DNA from: Bolinopsis microptera
Taxonomy: Eukaryota > Ctenophora > Tentaculata > Lobata > Bolinopsidae
Reading direction: 5' to 3'
DNA: 60,000 nt
Assembly: GCF_026151205.1 (NCBI RefSeq)
Contig: NC_087076.1
Span: 8,224,902 to 8,284,901 of the forward strand
The position numbers were made by a program, and so were the translations under genes. Numbering within the stretch: the stretch's first letter is position 1; each line of letters opens with the position of its first letter. The notes beneath the pieces are model-generated. The model worked only from the letters and a program-made list of their open reading frames with translations, was not told the DNA's origin and ran no database searches. Positions 9,809-20,140 of the stretch are shown one piece after another.

Positions 9809-12800
9809 TGGTCGTTGTTCATACCTGATCATCCTGATCTTAAGAGCAAGCTGGCGTTTGAACTCAGAACCTCTGAAGTAGAATATGAAAGGGTTGATGG
9901 CGCTGTTTAGGCATGTCATGACCGTGTAACCGATGGTTAGCAGGTAAGGGGGTATGTGCATCTGAAATATAATTTAATTATATTATATTATATCATATGA
10001 AGCTATCATAAAGATCATGCTGATATCATCATATCAGCTGATATTTAGATTACAGAGTTGCTTCTTTGACCGTCAATGTGTGCACCTGATAGTTGATGCA
10101 CTTGGTCAATTCTATATAATTTATTGACACTATTCAAACCAAAGCTTATCCTTAACGAATTATGTGCAAAATTGCGAGTAGTGAAAATCTACGGGTGCTA
10201 TAATAGGTGCTATGCTAGAGTTTTCAAAACCTTGTCTCTCATTTAAAAATGAGTAAACTATTAAATAAAATGAATTAATTTACTGGACAGAAATAAGTAC
10301 TAACAAACAAGCTGCTAGGAATAACGTTGGTCTGAACCAGAAACTGGCAACTCATCAGAGTCCAGAGAGGAGTGTAACAGAAAAGAAAAGCCCCCACTAT
10401 TAGCAGCACAGTGGTGGTTAGAGAGACCAGGTCTGGCGGGAGTCGGCCACCTGATTTAGTCTTGTTTGTCAACTGTCTTGCGGCTAGGTAACTTCGGTAC
10501 ACTTTGGGGATACACACTAGGCTGCGGTTGATTGTTTAAGTCATGATTGAGTCGTTGAGAGAACTTTTATTTAACTACCTCAGGAACCATATATTTTGGT
10601 TATAGAATGTCTTGTTGCAACATATTTAGTTTCATCAATTTCAGTTCCATGATAAGAAATACCAAGAAATACTGGACCTTTACCGATAGTTGAAATTCGA
10701 CATCTAGCGTCATCTAGCGTCATCTAGCGTCATCTAGCGTCATCTAGCGTCATCTAGCGTCATCTATCGTCATCAGGCGACATCTCACGATAGTCCACTA
10801 GATGACGCTAGATGATGCTATATGAAACTAGATGTCGAATTTCAACTATCGGTAAATGTCCGAAATACCAATATACCAATACCAATACAAATACCAAGAA
10901 ATATCAATATTACAATATTACAATGATTTAAACGTCTGACAAAGTTTAAGAAAGTAGTCAAATGGTCAATTTATCATTTGATAATGTGGCCATAAATAGA
11001 AAATGGCCACCCAGAGTTAATAAATATTGCGATCAGATTGGTCGAGTTATAATTGAAATGTCAAATGTAATGAGATGACGATGGGTTCTTATAGTAGCTA
11101 GTAGCTACATGTTTCAATAACGCACCTGCTGATCACAATTCCAAGACCAGGGAGTACAAAGGGCAGGATTAGAAGGAAGAAGTATCCCAGGATATAGTTT
11201 GGAGTGCCGACATCCAGAAACTCCAGGCTATACACGTAGAGCAGGGCCAAGGGTTGGTACTTGTACGTGTCTTTAAACATGTAAGGAATCGAAGACATCA
11301 GCAGTGCCACAACCCTGAAAGTGTTAATGATAAACAGGATTATCAGCAGTGCTACAACGCTGAAAGTTGTAACAAACAGCAGTACAACAACTCTCAAAGG
11401 ATGACTAGGATGACAAGTATTATACTCACCATGTAGGATGACATGTAGGATGACATGTAAGATGACATGTATGATGACATGTAGGATGACATGTAGGATG
11501 ACAAGTATTACTCACCATACACTTGCAGTGAGGGTCATGGTCATGGGAACAGTCACATATCGTTTGATCCTCAGCGGATAGCACATGAATGCACATCTTA
11601 TCACGCTGTAGATGTTATTTTTGGTTAGAACTTAAAAATTAAATCAAGGAGAAAAATGTAACTGTCACTTGTTAGAGACAATTTTCATTTTATAGTGGTC
11701 AATAGTGTATAACTATAATCATAAACACACATCCTATCCAAACTCCTTGGTTACTTTTACATGCTTTGATTTATCGAAGTAGCAAACCTAAATCCATCAA
11801 GACAAAGGCATCGATAATGACATATACAAATAATATAGAATCATATTTTAATTTTATCGATTAGTACGTGAATATTTTACCTCAGGATGAGAGTTATGTA
11901 TAAACTTGCTCGAGAACAGGTATTGTGGGAGAAACCTGTAAGTTGAAAGTTATCGACAAATTGATTTTAAAAGAGATCCAAAAAAGCATCAGTGTCAAGA
12001 GCATCTGATGAAGAGGTTTTAGAAGTTAGTTGTAAGAATTAAAGTACCACTATCAGTACTATAATATTGCTGTATAGCGTATACCTTACTCGGGAATATT
12101 ATAGCGGGTTAATTTATGACTGGGAAAATTAATGACCGGGAAAAATATGGCGGACTTTCCCAAAACCCGCCAAATTATCCCGGTCATGAATTTACCGGTG
12201 GCCGACCTTTCAAGTTTTTTTTTCAGAGGTCAACAAATTTTCAACCGAAATTTCTGTTTTTTGTTACTTGTTAAAGAAGTTATTTCAATTTGCAGTTATT
12301 GATATTGCTCAGAAATAGAAAAAAAGACACGTCTATTTAAAGGAAAATAAATCCAAGCAATAATAAGTCAAATCTTCATTAAAGCGTATTATCATTCTCA
12401 TTATCGCTAATGTCCCCTCCATTATCATTATTGATATCATTATCCCCCTGCTGCTGACCGTCAAATTCGAAGTCGTACTGTTGTCTTAACAAGACTTTCA
12501 TTTTGTCCGCTAGTGGGGCTACTGCTATGAAGGTCAGCCGGAGCTTGATTTTCTGCCCACCGCTTGGTATTGGGGAACGTCTTGGCTTTTCATCTTCAAC
12601 TGCTCCAGTAATCAATCTACCGTGGACCATGAAATAGTGGCACAGTTTACTCACTTCTAGCGGGGTGTGGCCACAAGTTACTTTAACGAGAAAAACTCCC
12701 TCTTTCTTTAATCTACACACTGCACACGAGAAGCGATCAATCTTTAGCGACTCAGCTGATGTCTCTCGCCCCACTATTACACGCTCTCCAGGTTCCGCCT

Positions 12801-14870
12801 TTGTCCAGTCAAGTAGCTTTGTAAACATGAAATCCTCGAGATGCGATCGCAGCCGTAAATTCCAGAATATGAGTATCATCAGCTCTTGGGACTTCTTCTA
12901 TCTCGGGAGCCTGGCGTGCCATTCTCAACGTCAGAAAATTGGTACACTGTAAGCTAACGATGACGACTCAAACTGCAACAGTAAAGAAATGATAATTAAC
13001 TGCCCTTTAGCAGTAGCTTGTCATACGTTGTATGACCCGCCGCGCACGAAGTGCGCGGCTCCCCCTGTATCGTCAGGACGATAAAGGGGACCATAGTGAA
13101 ACGACCGTAGTGAAACGACCATAGTGAAACGACCATAGTGAAACGACCGTGGGGGTCGCAACGTGATACAAAGCAGTAGCTATACCACGAAGACGCTTCT
13201 TCCGCGAACCTGTGGGAACCGGTACTGCGCTGAAATCTGATTTCTATAACCAAATAGTAATTTTTATAACGAAATTATGGTAGCAACAGCCAATAAAGTT
13301 ACAGTCTCCATCCACTGCTTCAAAATTCTTCTCTAGCACATATGAGACTTCAGGTAAAATATGATGATCACCACCCCCGCGCGTGGAACCCCATAATCTG
13401 ACTCGGCGGGTTTTATTATGACTGGTAAAATTTTTGACCGGGAAAAATATGGCGGAATTTTCCAAAACCCACCAATTTATCCTGCAGTCATAATATACCG
13501 AGTAAGGTATATAATATAAGGCACTGTTCTGTGCATGACATTCAGACCTTAATGGTACCAATAGTTAGAGACTTTATGAGTATGACTGTATCAGTATGAC
13601 TCATACAGTCATACTCATAAAGTTTCTAAATATTGGTACCATTGTATGAGACTCATCAATTATTCTAAGCGAAATTGATCATAAAAATCAATATTGCAAA
13701 CATTTAAGATAATTGGGAAAATTTCGCGTTCAAAAACTGATGAAAAACTAAAATGGCAAATTATCTCACCAGAAATGGTCCCAAAAACTTCTCCTGTCTT
13801 TCGACAACAACTGCTACCATAGAGGAGAGGTTTTCTGAAATTGAAACTGAGTTATTTAAATGTTTAGCGTTCAAAAGTTTGAATAATTCCGTGAATATCA
13901 ATAAGACCGAGGGAAATTTTGTAAGTAACTTTCCAACGTTTCAATGTAACTAACTACATGATCATATTCGTGTTATCAAATTATTTGTTTCATAAAATGG
14001 TGAAAATTGTTGTGATGTTTAGTGTTCACCATTTTATTTTCATAAAACAAATAATTCGGATATTGTATGAGCCTCTTAAAATGAAAAACTCGAATTGGTC
14101 GAAAAAGTTATGAATGTAATTATGGATTAAAGAGGCCCTAACCTTTTTTGCTTAAATTGATATTTTTAACTTGATTATTATTGATTCTATAACCCGCAAT
14201 TAATAATCATTAATTGTAGCCCACTATCTATTTTTATTGATTCTAACCTGCTATTGAAAAGTACGAAGGTAACGTAGGAAGATGATGTTAATCCTGTAAG
14301 GAAGTCTGACAATGCGATACTGAAAATACAATTCAATAGTTATACCATGATATCATGAGACCTAGCTAATACAGCACCTCGATATTTTAAAGTATTTGTC
14401 TTAAAATTAATTGAGCGTTAGTCAAGTGTCATAAATTAATTTTCAAACGAATTACGAAATAGGGAAAACGAGTGAATTGTTTCAAAATTCAGAGCTTTCT
14501 TTTTTAAGTTATACAAGTAAGCTAATATAAAGGAACCATGAGAAACAATAAAATTATAAAATCTAACGATTCAGCTAAAAGTAGAGCGAAACCGTCACAT
14601 TTCAGTTTTAAGACAAATAAATCAACTGGGAAAATGTTTTCTACAAAAGCCACATCGTTCTGTTAAACTTATAAAAGTAAGCTTCTCAGAATCTCAACCA
14701 ATTAATCACTGAATCATTACTAACTTGGTGAAGAGGATGTTTGCTCTAGTTTTAGGCAGCCCAATGAAGATCTTGAGAGCAAGGGCGTTCCCAAAGATAG
14801 ACACGATAGTAATGAGAATCATGCAGATCCCCAGGACTCTGTCTATAGTGGGGCTGAACCATCCCTCCAT
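9803..14870 (-). CDS. Class A (rhodopsin-family) G protein-coupled receptor, multi-exon
   Basis: Seven minus-strand exons assemble with matching phases: 14870-14725 (ATG; TM1, 'IFGNALAL'), 14319-14248 (TM2, 'IALSDFLTG'), 11935-11881 (TM3), 11605-11516 (TM3 end and loop, 'VIRCAFMCYPLR'), 11314-11126 (TM4-TM5, 'ILPFVLP'), 10521-10305 (TM6, 'FLFCYTPLW') and 9961-9803 (TM7, 'LNSAINPFIFYF'; stop 9805-9803). The phases of exons two and three listed here (2, then needing 1), and a shortfall of roughly 8-12 residues, imply one unlocated short exon for extracellular loop 1, between 14247 and 11936. The known part is about 309 residues. The generic anchors Asn in TM1, Asp in TM2, Arg in 'IRC', Trp in TM4, and Pro in TM5, TM6 and TM7 are present. 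D/ERY reads IRC, CWxP reads CYTP, and NPxxY reads NPFIF. The ligand cannot be inferred. Introns contain the transposons at 10674-10861 and 12084-13507. Confidence 0.85.
10674..10861. mobile_element. Small MITE with tandem decamers, 8-bp target duplication
   Basis: The terminus GGACCTTTACCGATAGTTGA, continuing for about 34 bp, is repeated inverted at the right end (one difference near the tip). The flanks read GAAATACT and GAAATACC, 7 of 8 identical, as expected for an 8-bp target duplication of the hAT kind. Inside the left half the decamer CATCTAGCGT is repeated about six times, and inverted versions lie in the right half, so the entire element can fold back. It lies in the GPCR intron before the TM6 exon. 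Confidence 0.7.
11301..11402 (-). repeat. Tandem triplication of the start of the TM4-TM5 exon
   Basis: On the plus strand GCAGTGCCACAACCCTGAAA (11301), GCAGTGCTACAACGCTGAAA (11346) and GCAGTACAACAACTCTCAAA (11379) are three related units, 45 and 33 bp apart. Read on the minus strand each contains a polypyrimidine-CTTTCAG-like acceptor followed by codons for V-V-A-L-L. The unit nearest the exon is the acceptor used in the gene model. The middle unit has an intact acceptor that would add exactly 45 bp (15 residues) in frame. Confidence 0.75.
11431..11510. repeat. 12-bp tandem repeat beside a duplicated splice donor
   Basis: About six to seven copies of GTAGGATGACAT with small variants run from 11433 to 11503. 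They lie between two versions of the same donor context (minus strand ATGGTGAGTATAATACTTGTC-like at about 11410-11433, and GTATGGTGAGTAATACTTG at 11502-11520). The second is the donor of the GPCR exon 11605-11516. Confidence 0.75.
12379..12922 (-). pseudogene. HIRAN-like domain protein, one frameshift
   Basis: Starting from ATG at 12922, the frame begins MARQAPEIEEVPRADD and runs to 'RGFHVYKAT' before a stop near 12812. The overlapping frame takes over with DWTKAEPGERVIVGRE, then 'KIDRFSCAV', 'VTCGHTPLEVSKLCHYF', 'HGRLITGAV', RRSPIPSGGQKIKLRLTF, and ends in an acidic Asp/Asn/Glu tail (stop 12379). The order GF-x-V-Y, GE-x-V-x-x-x-RE, (D)-R-F-x-x-AV, V-x-x-GH-x-P-x-E-x-S, and a final GG-x-x-I-x-x-x-LTF is that of HIRAN-like domains, best known from HLTF/Rad5 where the domain binds 3' DNA ends. 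The assignment rests on pattern memory and needs a profile search. A single frameshift at about 12812-12830 breaks this copy. Confidence 0.6.
13039..13059. repeat. GC-rich hairpin with GAA loop
   Basis: GCCGCGCAC, loop GAA, GTGCGCGGC. It lies inside the HIRAN-bearing transposon copy 1, next to four tandem versions of CGACCATAGTGAAA (about 13080-13150). Confidence 0.7.
13551..13643. repeat. Inverted repeat, arms about 41 bp
   Basis: AATGGTACCAATAGTTAGAG at the left is matched by its near reverse complement ending at 13643, with roughly 10 bp of spacer. A small foldback or MITE is likely. It lies 43 bp beyond the end of the HIRAN transposon. Confidence 0.75.
13979..14056. repeat. Imperfect inverted repeat
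   Basis: AATTATTTGTTTCATAAAAT at the left mirrors ATTTTATTTTCATAAAACAA at the right, with one small insertion, around GTGAA...TTCAC. It is in a GPCR intron. Confidence 0.65.
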
Positions 14871-14948
14871 TATTCTAAATTAGGAGGCAATAAGTTAGTG
14901 CGGTAGAATTAAAACATTCAAATTTTAAAAGGGGCTTTATTTGAAGTC

Positions 14949-15590
14949 CACATCTTGCTATATATAAAGCGAGACGATATATATATATATATAATTATAT
15001 TTATTTATCCGTGCCATTTTACTGACACCACGGCATCAACTTTAGGGCTAGGAGGGTTCTACAAAGTTTCAGATGGCTGCAAACGACTCGCAATAGCTAT
15101 GTCAACGAAACAAAAAAGAAGACTGACAATTTAGAGCTATTTTTGACCTAAATACGCGTGCTTTTTTCTTCATCAACTCACAAAATAAGTAATTTAGGGC
15201 ATATTTTGTTTCATAAGCTAGTCAGGGCCAAGTTCGTGAACAGTTGTACACCATCTTACTATATATAAAGCGAGACGATATATATGGATATATGGATCCG
15301 TGCCATTTTACTGACACCAGGGCATCAACTTTAACGCGACTTTCCGCAAAAACCGTAAAAGATATACAACTGAAACTTTTTTGACTGGGTCAAATGCTTT
15401 AATGGCGTTCAAATCAGCATGAAAAAATAAAAAATAGGCCAAGAAATAGGAGTTTTAGAGCCCAAAATTTGGACCCCCAAGTGGTGTCAAAAACGCGAAT
15501 TAAATAGGTAATAATTATTTTAGTCTCTTGAGTCTTGACACCACTTTAGGGTTAGACGGGTTCCTGCTAGTTATTAATAAAGTGACAAAA
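14949..15590. repeat. Dispersed repeat C, one partial and one fuller copy
   Basis: TATATAAAGCGAGACGATAT followed by CCGTGCCATTTTACTGACAC occurs at 14955-15065 and again at 15258-15340. The second copy continues through AACGCGACTTTCCGCAAAAA, AAATAGGCCAAGAAATAGG and GGACCCCCAAGTGGTGTC to about 15590. Other copies are at 9660-9808, 22745-23150 (inverted) and 58925-59225. No ORF is seen. Copies vary in what surrounds the shared core. Confidence 0.7.
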
Positions 15591-16700
15591 CGTTACAGTG
15601 ACCTGTGACGTGTCAATGTCAAGTGTCACAACATACTGTCATTATAATCAAGGATCTGAAGACATTCCCGTCTATATAACTTCCGCCCCGGGGTTTGAGA
15701 CTTAGAATAGCTCAAAGGACCCATCAGAAACAAATTTGGTCTGGGTAGAAATTTTGGCTATGGTGCAGTGTACGCGGTTTCACTTAATATTGAATATTTT
15801 GAACATTTTTGAACATTTAAAATATAATTTGGAACATTACAGTAACGTTATTCAAATCTCAAACAGAAAAAAGTATATTTCAAAGCTTTGTGTTTTGATC
15901 ATATGATTATGGGTGTATAGTGATTTTGATTGCATAAATTTGATTGGGCAGTGATGGTGAGTGAGAGGATGATGGGAGTGCCAGCCAGTAACTCTGTCAA
16001 ATGAACAGCCCACTGAGGAGTGGGTGAGCGCAAGCGCGAGAACGGCAGAGAGGGTGGCATAAAACGGATTACACGGCCACAGAAAAGACACAGAAACTAA
16101 ACCGTGCGCGGTAAGTTAGCCAGTGTCTGAGAGCTGGTGTTGCCCGGCAGGAGGCATCCAAAAGAGGTGCCGTGGTGAACTCAGAACTGTGGAGGCAAAG
16201 TTCGAATGCAAGGCGAAGCAACTCAAACTGATGATGAAGAGGTAGACTGAACGGGAAGTAAAGAAAAAGGAAAAGGAAGGATCCAGCTGAGGTCTGGCTC
16301 ATGTCAGGAAGTGATGAAAAGCTCACAGACAAAATCATCCGTGGCTGTCTACCCCATACGTAGGCAGTGTCCGAGATTTCAGGCATCAGGATACACTGAA
16401 ATAGTGCAGAGCTGATTACGACCAGGGTCCTCACGGATACCCCGCCTCGGAGGTCGAGCCAATGCCCTGCTTTCGATACTTATGTCTACTGGTGGAACCT
16501 TCATATTTTCTCTACTAGCAGTCACTGTAACCCTATCACTCGGAAGGCCCCACAGCTCCTACATGGACGCACGGCCGGGAGCCCATGTAGGGATAAAAGT
16601 GAACGCAAGCCTTCCATCACATCCATCACAGATTCAAAGCTGGGAGGAAAAAAAAAGGGAGGAGAGGAAAAAAGAAGAAAGAATACAAAAATAGAAAACT
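15591..16700. other. Non-coding stretch 3' of the LINE
   Basis: The purine-rich plus strand at 16200-16330 and 16640-16700 may be the 3' untranslated part of the minus-strand LINE that ends at 16712. Two short frames start with hydrophobic segments (16069-16434 minus and 16482-16694 plus), but nothing else supports them. Confidence 0.35.
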
Positions 16701-16711
16701 GAGAAAGGAAA

Positions 16712-19700
16712 CTAATTATCTGCTTTCAGACTGTCTTTGAAGTTGAGGGTTAGTCTGTAGATCTTGTTAATGGTGCTGGTTGAGAGTTTGATCAAACTTA
16801 CGTCCTCATCACTGGGAGTATCCTTGCAATCAGACTGCGACATGAACGTGGAGGCAAGATTGAAGCTACCATTACCATTATTGTTGAGTAGGTTTCCACT
16901 GAGATTTTGAAATTTGTCCCTAGGACCTTTCCCTAGGGGGCAGAAATGGAGCATATGATTCTCGTCCTCGATGAATAGCTGGTTGGTGTTAAGCTCGCAA
17001 TAGTTGCAGGTCCTTTGATCAATTGGAGTTTTGTCATATCTCCCCCTTTCAATTCTAAGGTGATGAGAACTGGACCGAATCTGTGTGGTTGCCCTTCTGT
17101 CCTGAAAAGACCTAGCATAGGTTAGATATGGCTCCCATGCAAATTCTGTTTTGACTTCACTGTAGAATGATAGCTTTCTAGAATCTTTCACAAGAGAACC
17201 CCAGGAATCGCGGAACTGTTTTTTCAGGTTCTCTGTGATTAATTCAGGGCTGCAGGAGTCTGCGAGTGAGGTTGCGTTCAACAGCGACGATGAATTCCTT
17301 TCAAGAAGGTCGATGTTGTTGAATGATTTGATGATTGATTCGATGCCTACAAACCATGATAATTTGAGGTTAATCTGCTCAGTCATTGCAGCTTTGACTA
17401 GTTGTGTAGAGGGGAGGCTCATAACTCTTTTGAAATATTTAGTACTCAGTTTCAACATTTCAATAATGATTGGGTATGAGCCAGTTTCTCCCCAGGCTGT
17501 AGCATTGACTGCCCTTCTGTTTATACCAAGAAGGTATTTTAGGTGTCGTAGATGCACTTGCTCAAGTTGCTGTTTAGCGATGTGGGAGACCGCATGATCA
17601 AGATTGTGAAACTTGCTGAAGCTAGAGAGGACCTTATTGACGGTGGGTAGAACCGGGGCCTAAACTTGACAGCCGTAAAGTAGAATTGGCTTAACAAGGG
17701 TGTTAAATAATTTGTTAAGGCAGGATGCATCAACGAATCTCCGGTCTATAGTGCTTCTCAAGCTGAAGTAAGCTCCAAGTCCTTTACGGTATAGAGAGTC
17801 AGTTGCTTGCCGAAATTTCCCTGTGCTGCTTATAATAATCCCAAGATAGCAGTAGCTGGAGACCATCTCGATATCTCTTTCGTGAATAGAAGGACGCCAA
17901 TTTGGAATGTCTGGTCCTTTGCCATTGAAGACCATGAATTTGGTTTTGGAGATATTGATTTCCAGACCCCATTCGTTACAGTAGTCCCCAATAATCGTAA
18001 GCAACTTTTGGAGAGACTCAGGATCTAGGCCGAGGATTACTAGATCATCAGCCCACGCTAGGTGAGTCACTGAAAGTCCAGCGAGTGTCGGACAGTTCGC
18101 AGTAGCTTCGTTAAGGAGGTCAGAAAGCTTTTTAAAGTAAACTTTGAAAAACTCAGGACTAAGTGGGTGTCCTTGTTCAGTTCCTTTAAGGATCTTGAAT
18201 GCTTCACTGATTTTACCATTCATCTTGATATGACCCTCTGATTTGCTGTACATGTCTTTGATGATGTCGTAGTAGCCACCATTGACACCATAGCAGGCTA
18301 GTTTGAACATGAGAGCTTGTCTGCAGACTAGATCGAAAGCTTTGCGAAGATCAATGAACACTGCATATATTTTACTTTTGACTTTCTTGTATTTTTCTAT
18401 GGTGGACATCAGCGTAAATATATGGTCATTGCATTGACTTCCTTTGGTAAAGCCTGCTTGGTTGGGTGGATCAGGATGTGAGATTTGGCGGTGATTAACG
18501 AGCCGAGATAGCAGCATCGTAGAGAGCAGTTTTCCGATACAGCTACAGACTGCTATTGCTCTATAGTTGTCAGGGTTCCTGATGCACCCTTTTTTGTGAA
18601 TTGGTGTGATCACACTTTTGCTCCAGAGGTAGACTCCTGTCTCCAGGCACAAATTGAAGAGTTTGAGGAGGAGCGACTTCATATTCATGCTCAGACCCCG
18701 GAGCATTTCGTTGCTGATGTGGTCAAAAGAAGATGCTTTGCCCGATTTGAGTTCGCCTAGCGCAGCGTTCAGCTCATCCGATGTAAATGGGCTGTTCAGT
18801 GACTCATTAGGGGCAGATCCCTCGGATAGGGCGTTGGCTTCTTCGAGGAGAGCTCTTTTAGTGAGAGTGTCTACGGTTGGATGATTGTCAGAATATAGCT
18901 CAGAGTAGAACTGATGGAATGAGTTGAGTTGCTCCGTTTCAGTTTGGACTTCTTCCTTCTTGTAGTTCTTAAGCTTCTTGAAATCTCTCCAGGATATAGT
19001 CTTACTGTTTTTAATCTTCTTGTTAAGGCTATTGAAGAAGTCATCCCTTTTCTTATTGACAATCTTTCGATATCCTCTAGAGTTGGCACGATGCCGTGTT
19101 TTGATTCTCTGGTTATCAGGATTATTGTCGACAATTTTTATTGACCGTTTGAAAAGGCGTCGTGCAGTGTGACACTTGCCGTCAAACCATGAGGCGAACT
19201 TAGGTTTTGGATTCTTAGTTTGTTTAGAGATATCGAACTCTTTTTTAGCGACATCGTTTATGAGTTCTGTAATATGCCTATTCAGTGCTTCAACTGCCTC
19301 ATGGGTTTTTGGAGTGGATTCGACATCTTTGGTCAGTTGGGAGATTCTTTGAATGAACTCAGGCTGTTCAAATGATTTTGTGAAGTTGGCTAAACCCTCT
19401 TCTGTGATCTTGTATCGAAAGGGAGCTTCCTCGTAGATACTGGTGGGAGCTTGACTATTCCTTTGAGGGGCCCTTCGTCTATGCCAAAGGCTGAGTAAGA
19501 TTGGATTGTGATCGGAGAACAGAGTGTGCTCACCCACTGAGAGGCTCTTGACACGGTGAAGAAAGGATGTTGATGCAATGAAGTAGTCCACTACGCTGTT
19601 TCCGTTCCACTTGTAGCATGTATATTTTCCAGCAGAGTCACCGATGGTACGTCCATTAAGGATCAGGAGGTTTTGTGATCCACAGAGGTCAAGCAAAAGG

Positions 19701-20140
19701 TTTTTGTGTCTATTGGTAATTTTGTCCTGGCTGTTCCTATTTTGAGATATAGGTGCCACATCAGGTATTACCATGAAGTCGGAAGACCTGCCAGTTTCTG
19801 GAAAGAGCTCGAATTCGTCCGCTCTGTCATACATATGAAAATCTGGAGCTACTCCTATCCTGGCATTAAGGTCACCAAGAAGTAATAGCTCATCACTGGG
19901 GTTATTCTTGATGCTGGTTATTTTTTCCTGAAGGGCATCAAAGTTTGCCTCGGAGCAGTTAGTGCGGTTTTTCTGTTTGCTATTTGTAGGTGGGATGTAG
20001 CTATTGACAACAAAGGTGTTGAGATTGCTGTCGGGATCAGTGATTTTAACAATGACAATATTCATTGTATGGTCCGCAGTGAGTGTGCATTTATCCAGAG
20101 AGCAATATTCCACAATTGTGTATATGAGAACTTTGACCAA
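16712..20140 (-). pseudogene. APE-type LINE: endonuclease and reverse transcriptase, one in-frame stop
   Basis: One reading frame on the minus strand runs from 20140 to 16712, interrupted only by TAG at 17662-17660. The next codons continue in the same frame (A-P-V-L-P), and the context GCQV-stop-AP suggests a Trp codon lost by a single change. The N-terminal part is the C-terminal half of an AP-type endonuclease ('LLLLGDLNARIG', 'VVDYFIAS', 'LFSDHNPILL'). The reverse transcriptase follows with 'VFIDLRKAFDLV', 'GTEQGHPLSPEFFK' and the catalytic 'LAWADDLVIL'. The tail holds a Cys/His block ('QRTCNYCELN', 'EDENHMLHFCP'). Proteins of this kind copy their own RNA at a nicked genomic site. The endonuclease N-terminus is cut off where the foldback repeat begins at 20136. 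The clade is not assigned. Confidence 0.88.

Larger units (their letters stand above)
12084..13507. mobile_element. TA-flanked DNA transposon carrying a HIRAN-like ORF, copy 1
   Basis: The terminus CCTTACTCGGGAATATTATA at 12084 is repeated inverted (CCTTACTCGGTATATTATGA read on the minus strand) ending at 13507, with TATA/TA at both flanks. Further subterminal similarity (GACCGGGAAAAATATGGCGG and GACTGGTAAAATTTTTGACC) occurs at both ends. A second copy lies at 45079-46121 with the same orientation of its single ORF. No DDE transposase was found in either, so the family seems non-autonomous. It lies inside a GPCR intron, with its ORF on the same strand as the receptor. Confidence 0.8.

Noticed and set aside
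11940-12060. Candidate for the missing GPCR TM2-TM3 exon after CTTCATCAG
   Set aside because: In the phase required by the neighbouring exons it meets a stop codon within three codons.
13753-13953. Plus-strand 66-codon frame in a GPCR intron
   Set aside because: Short, unrecognised, and on the strand opposite to the receptor between two inverted repeats. I see no support for an exon.
16069-16694. Two frames beginning with hydrophobic segments that look like signal peptides
   Set aside because: They lie in the probable LINE 3' region on opposite strands and neither has further domain or splice support.
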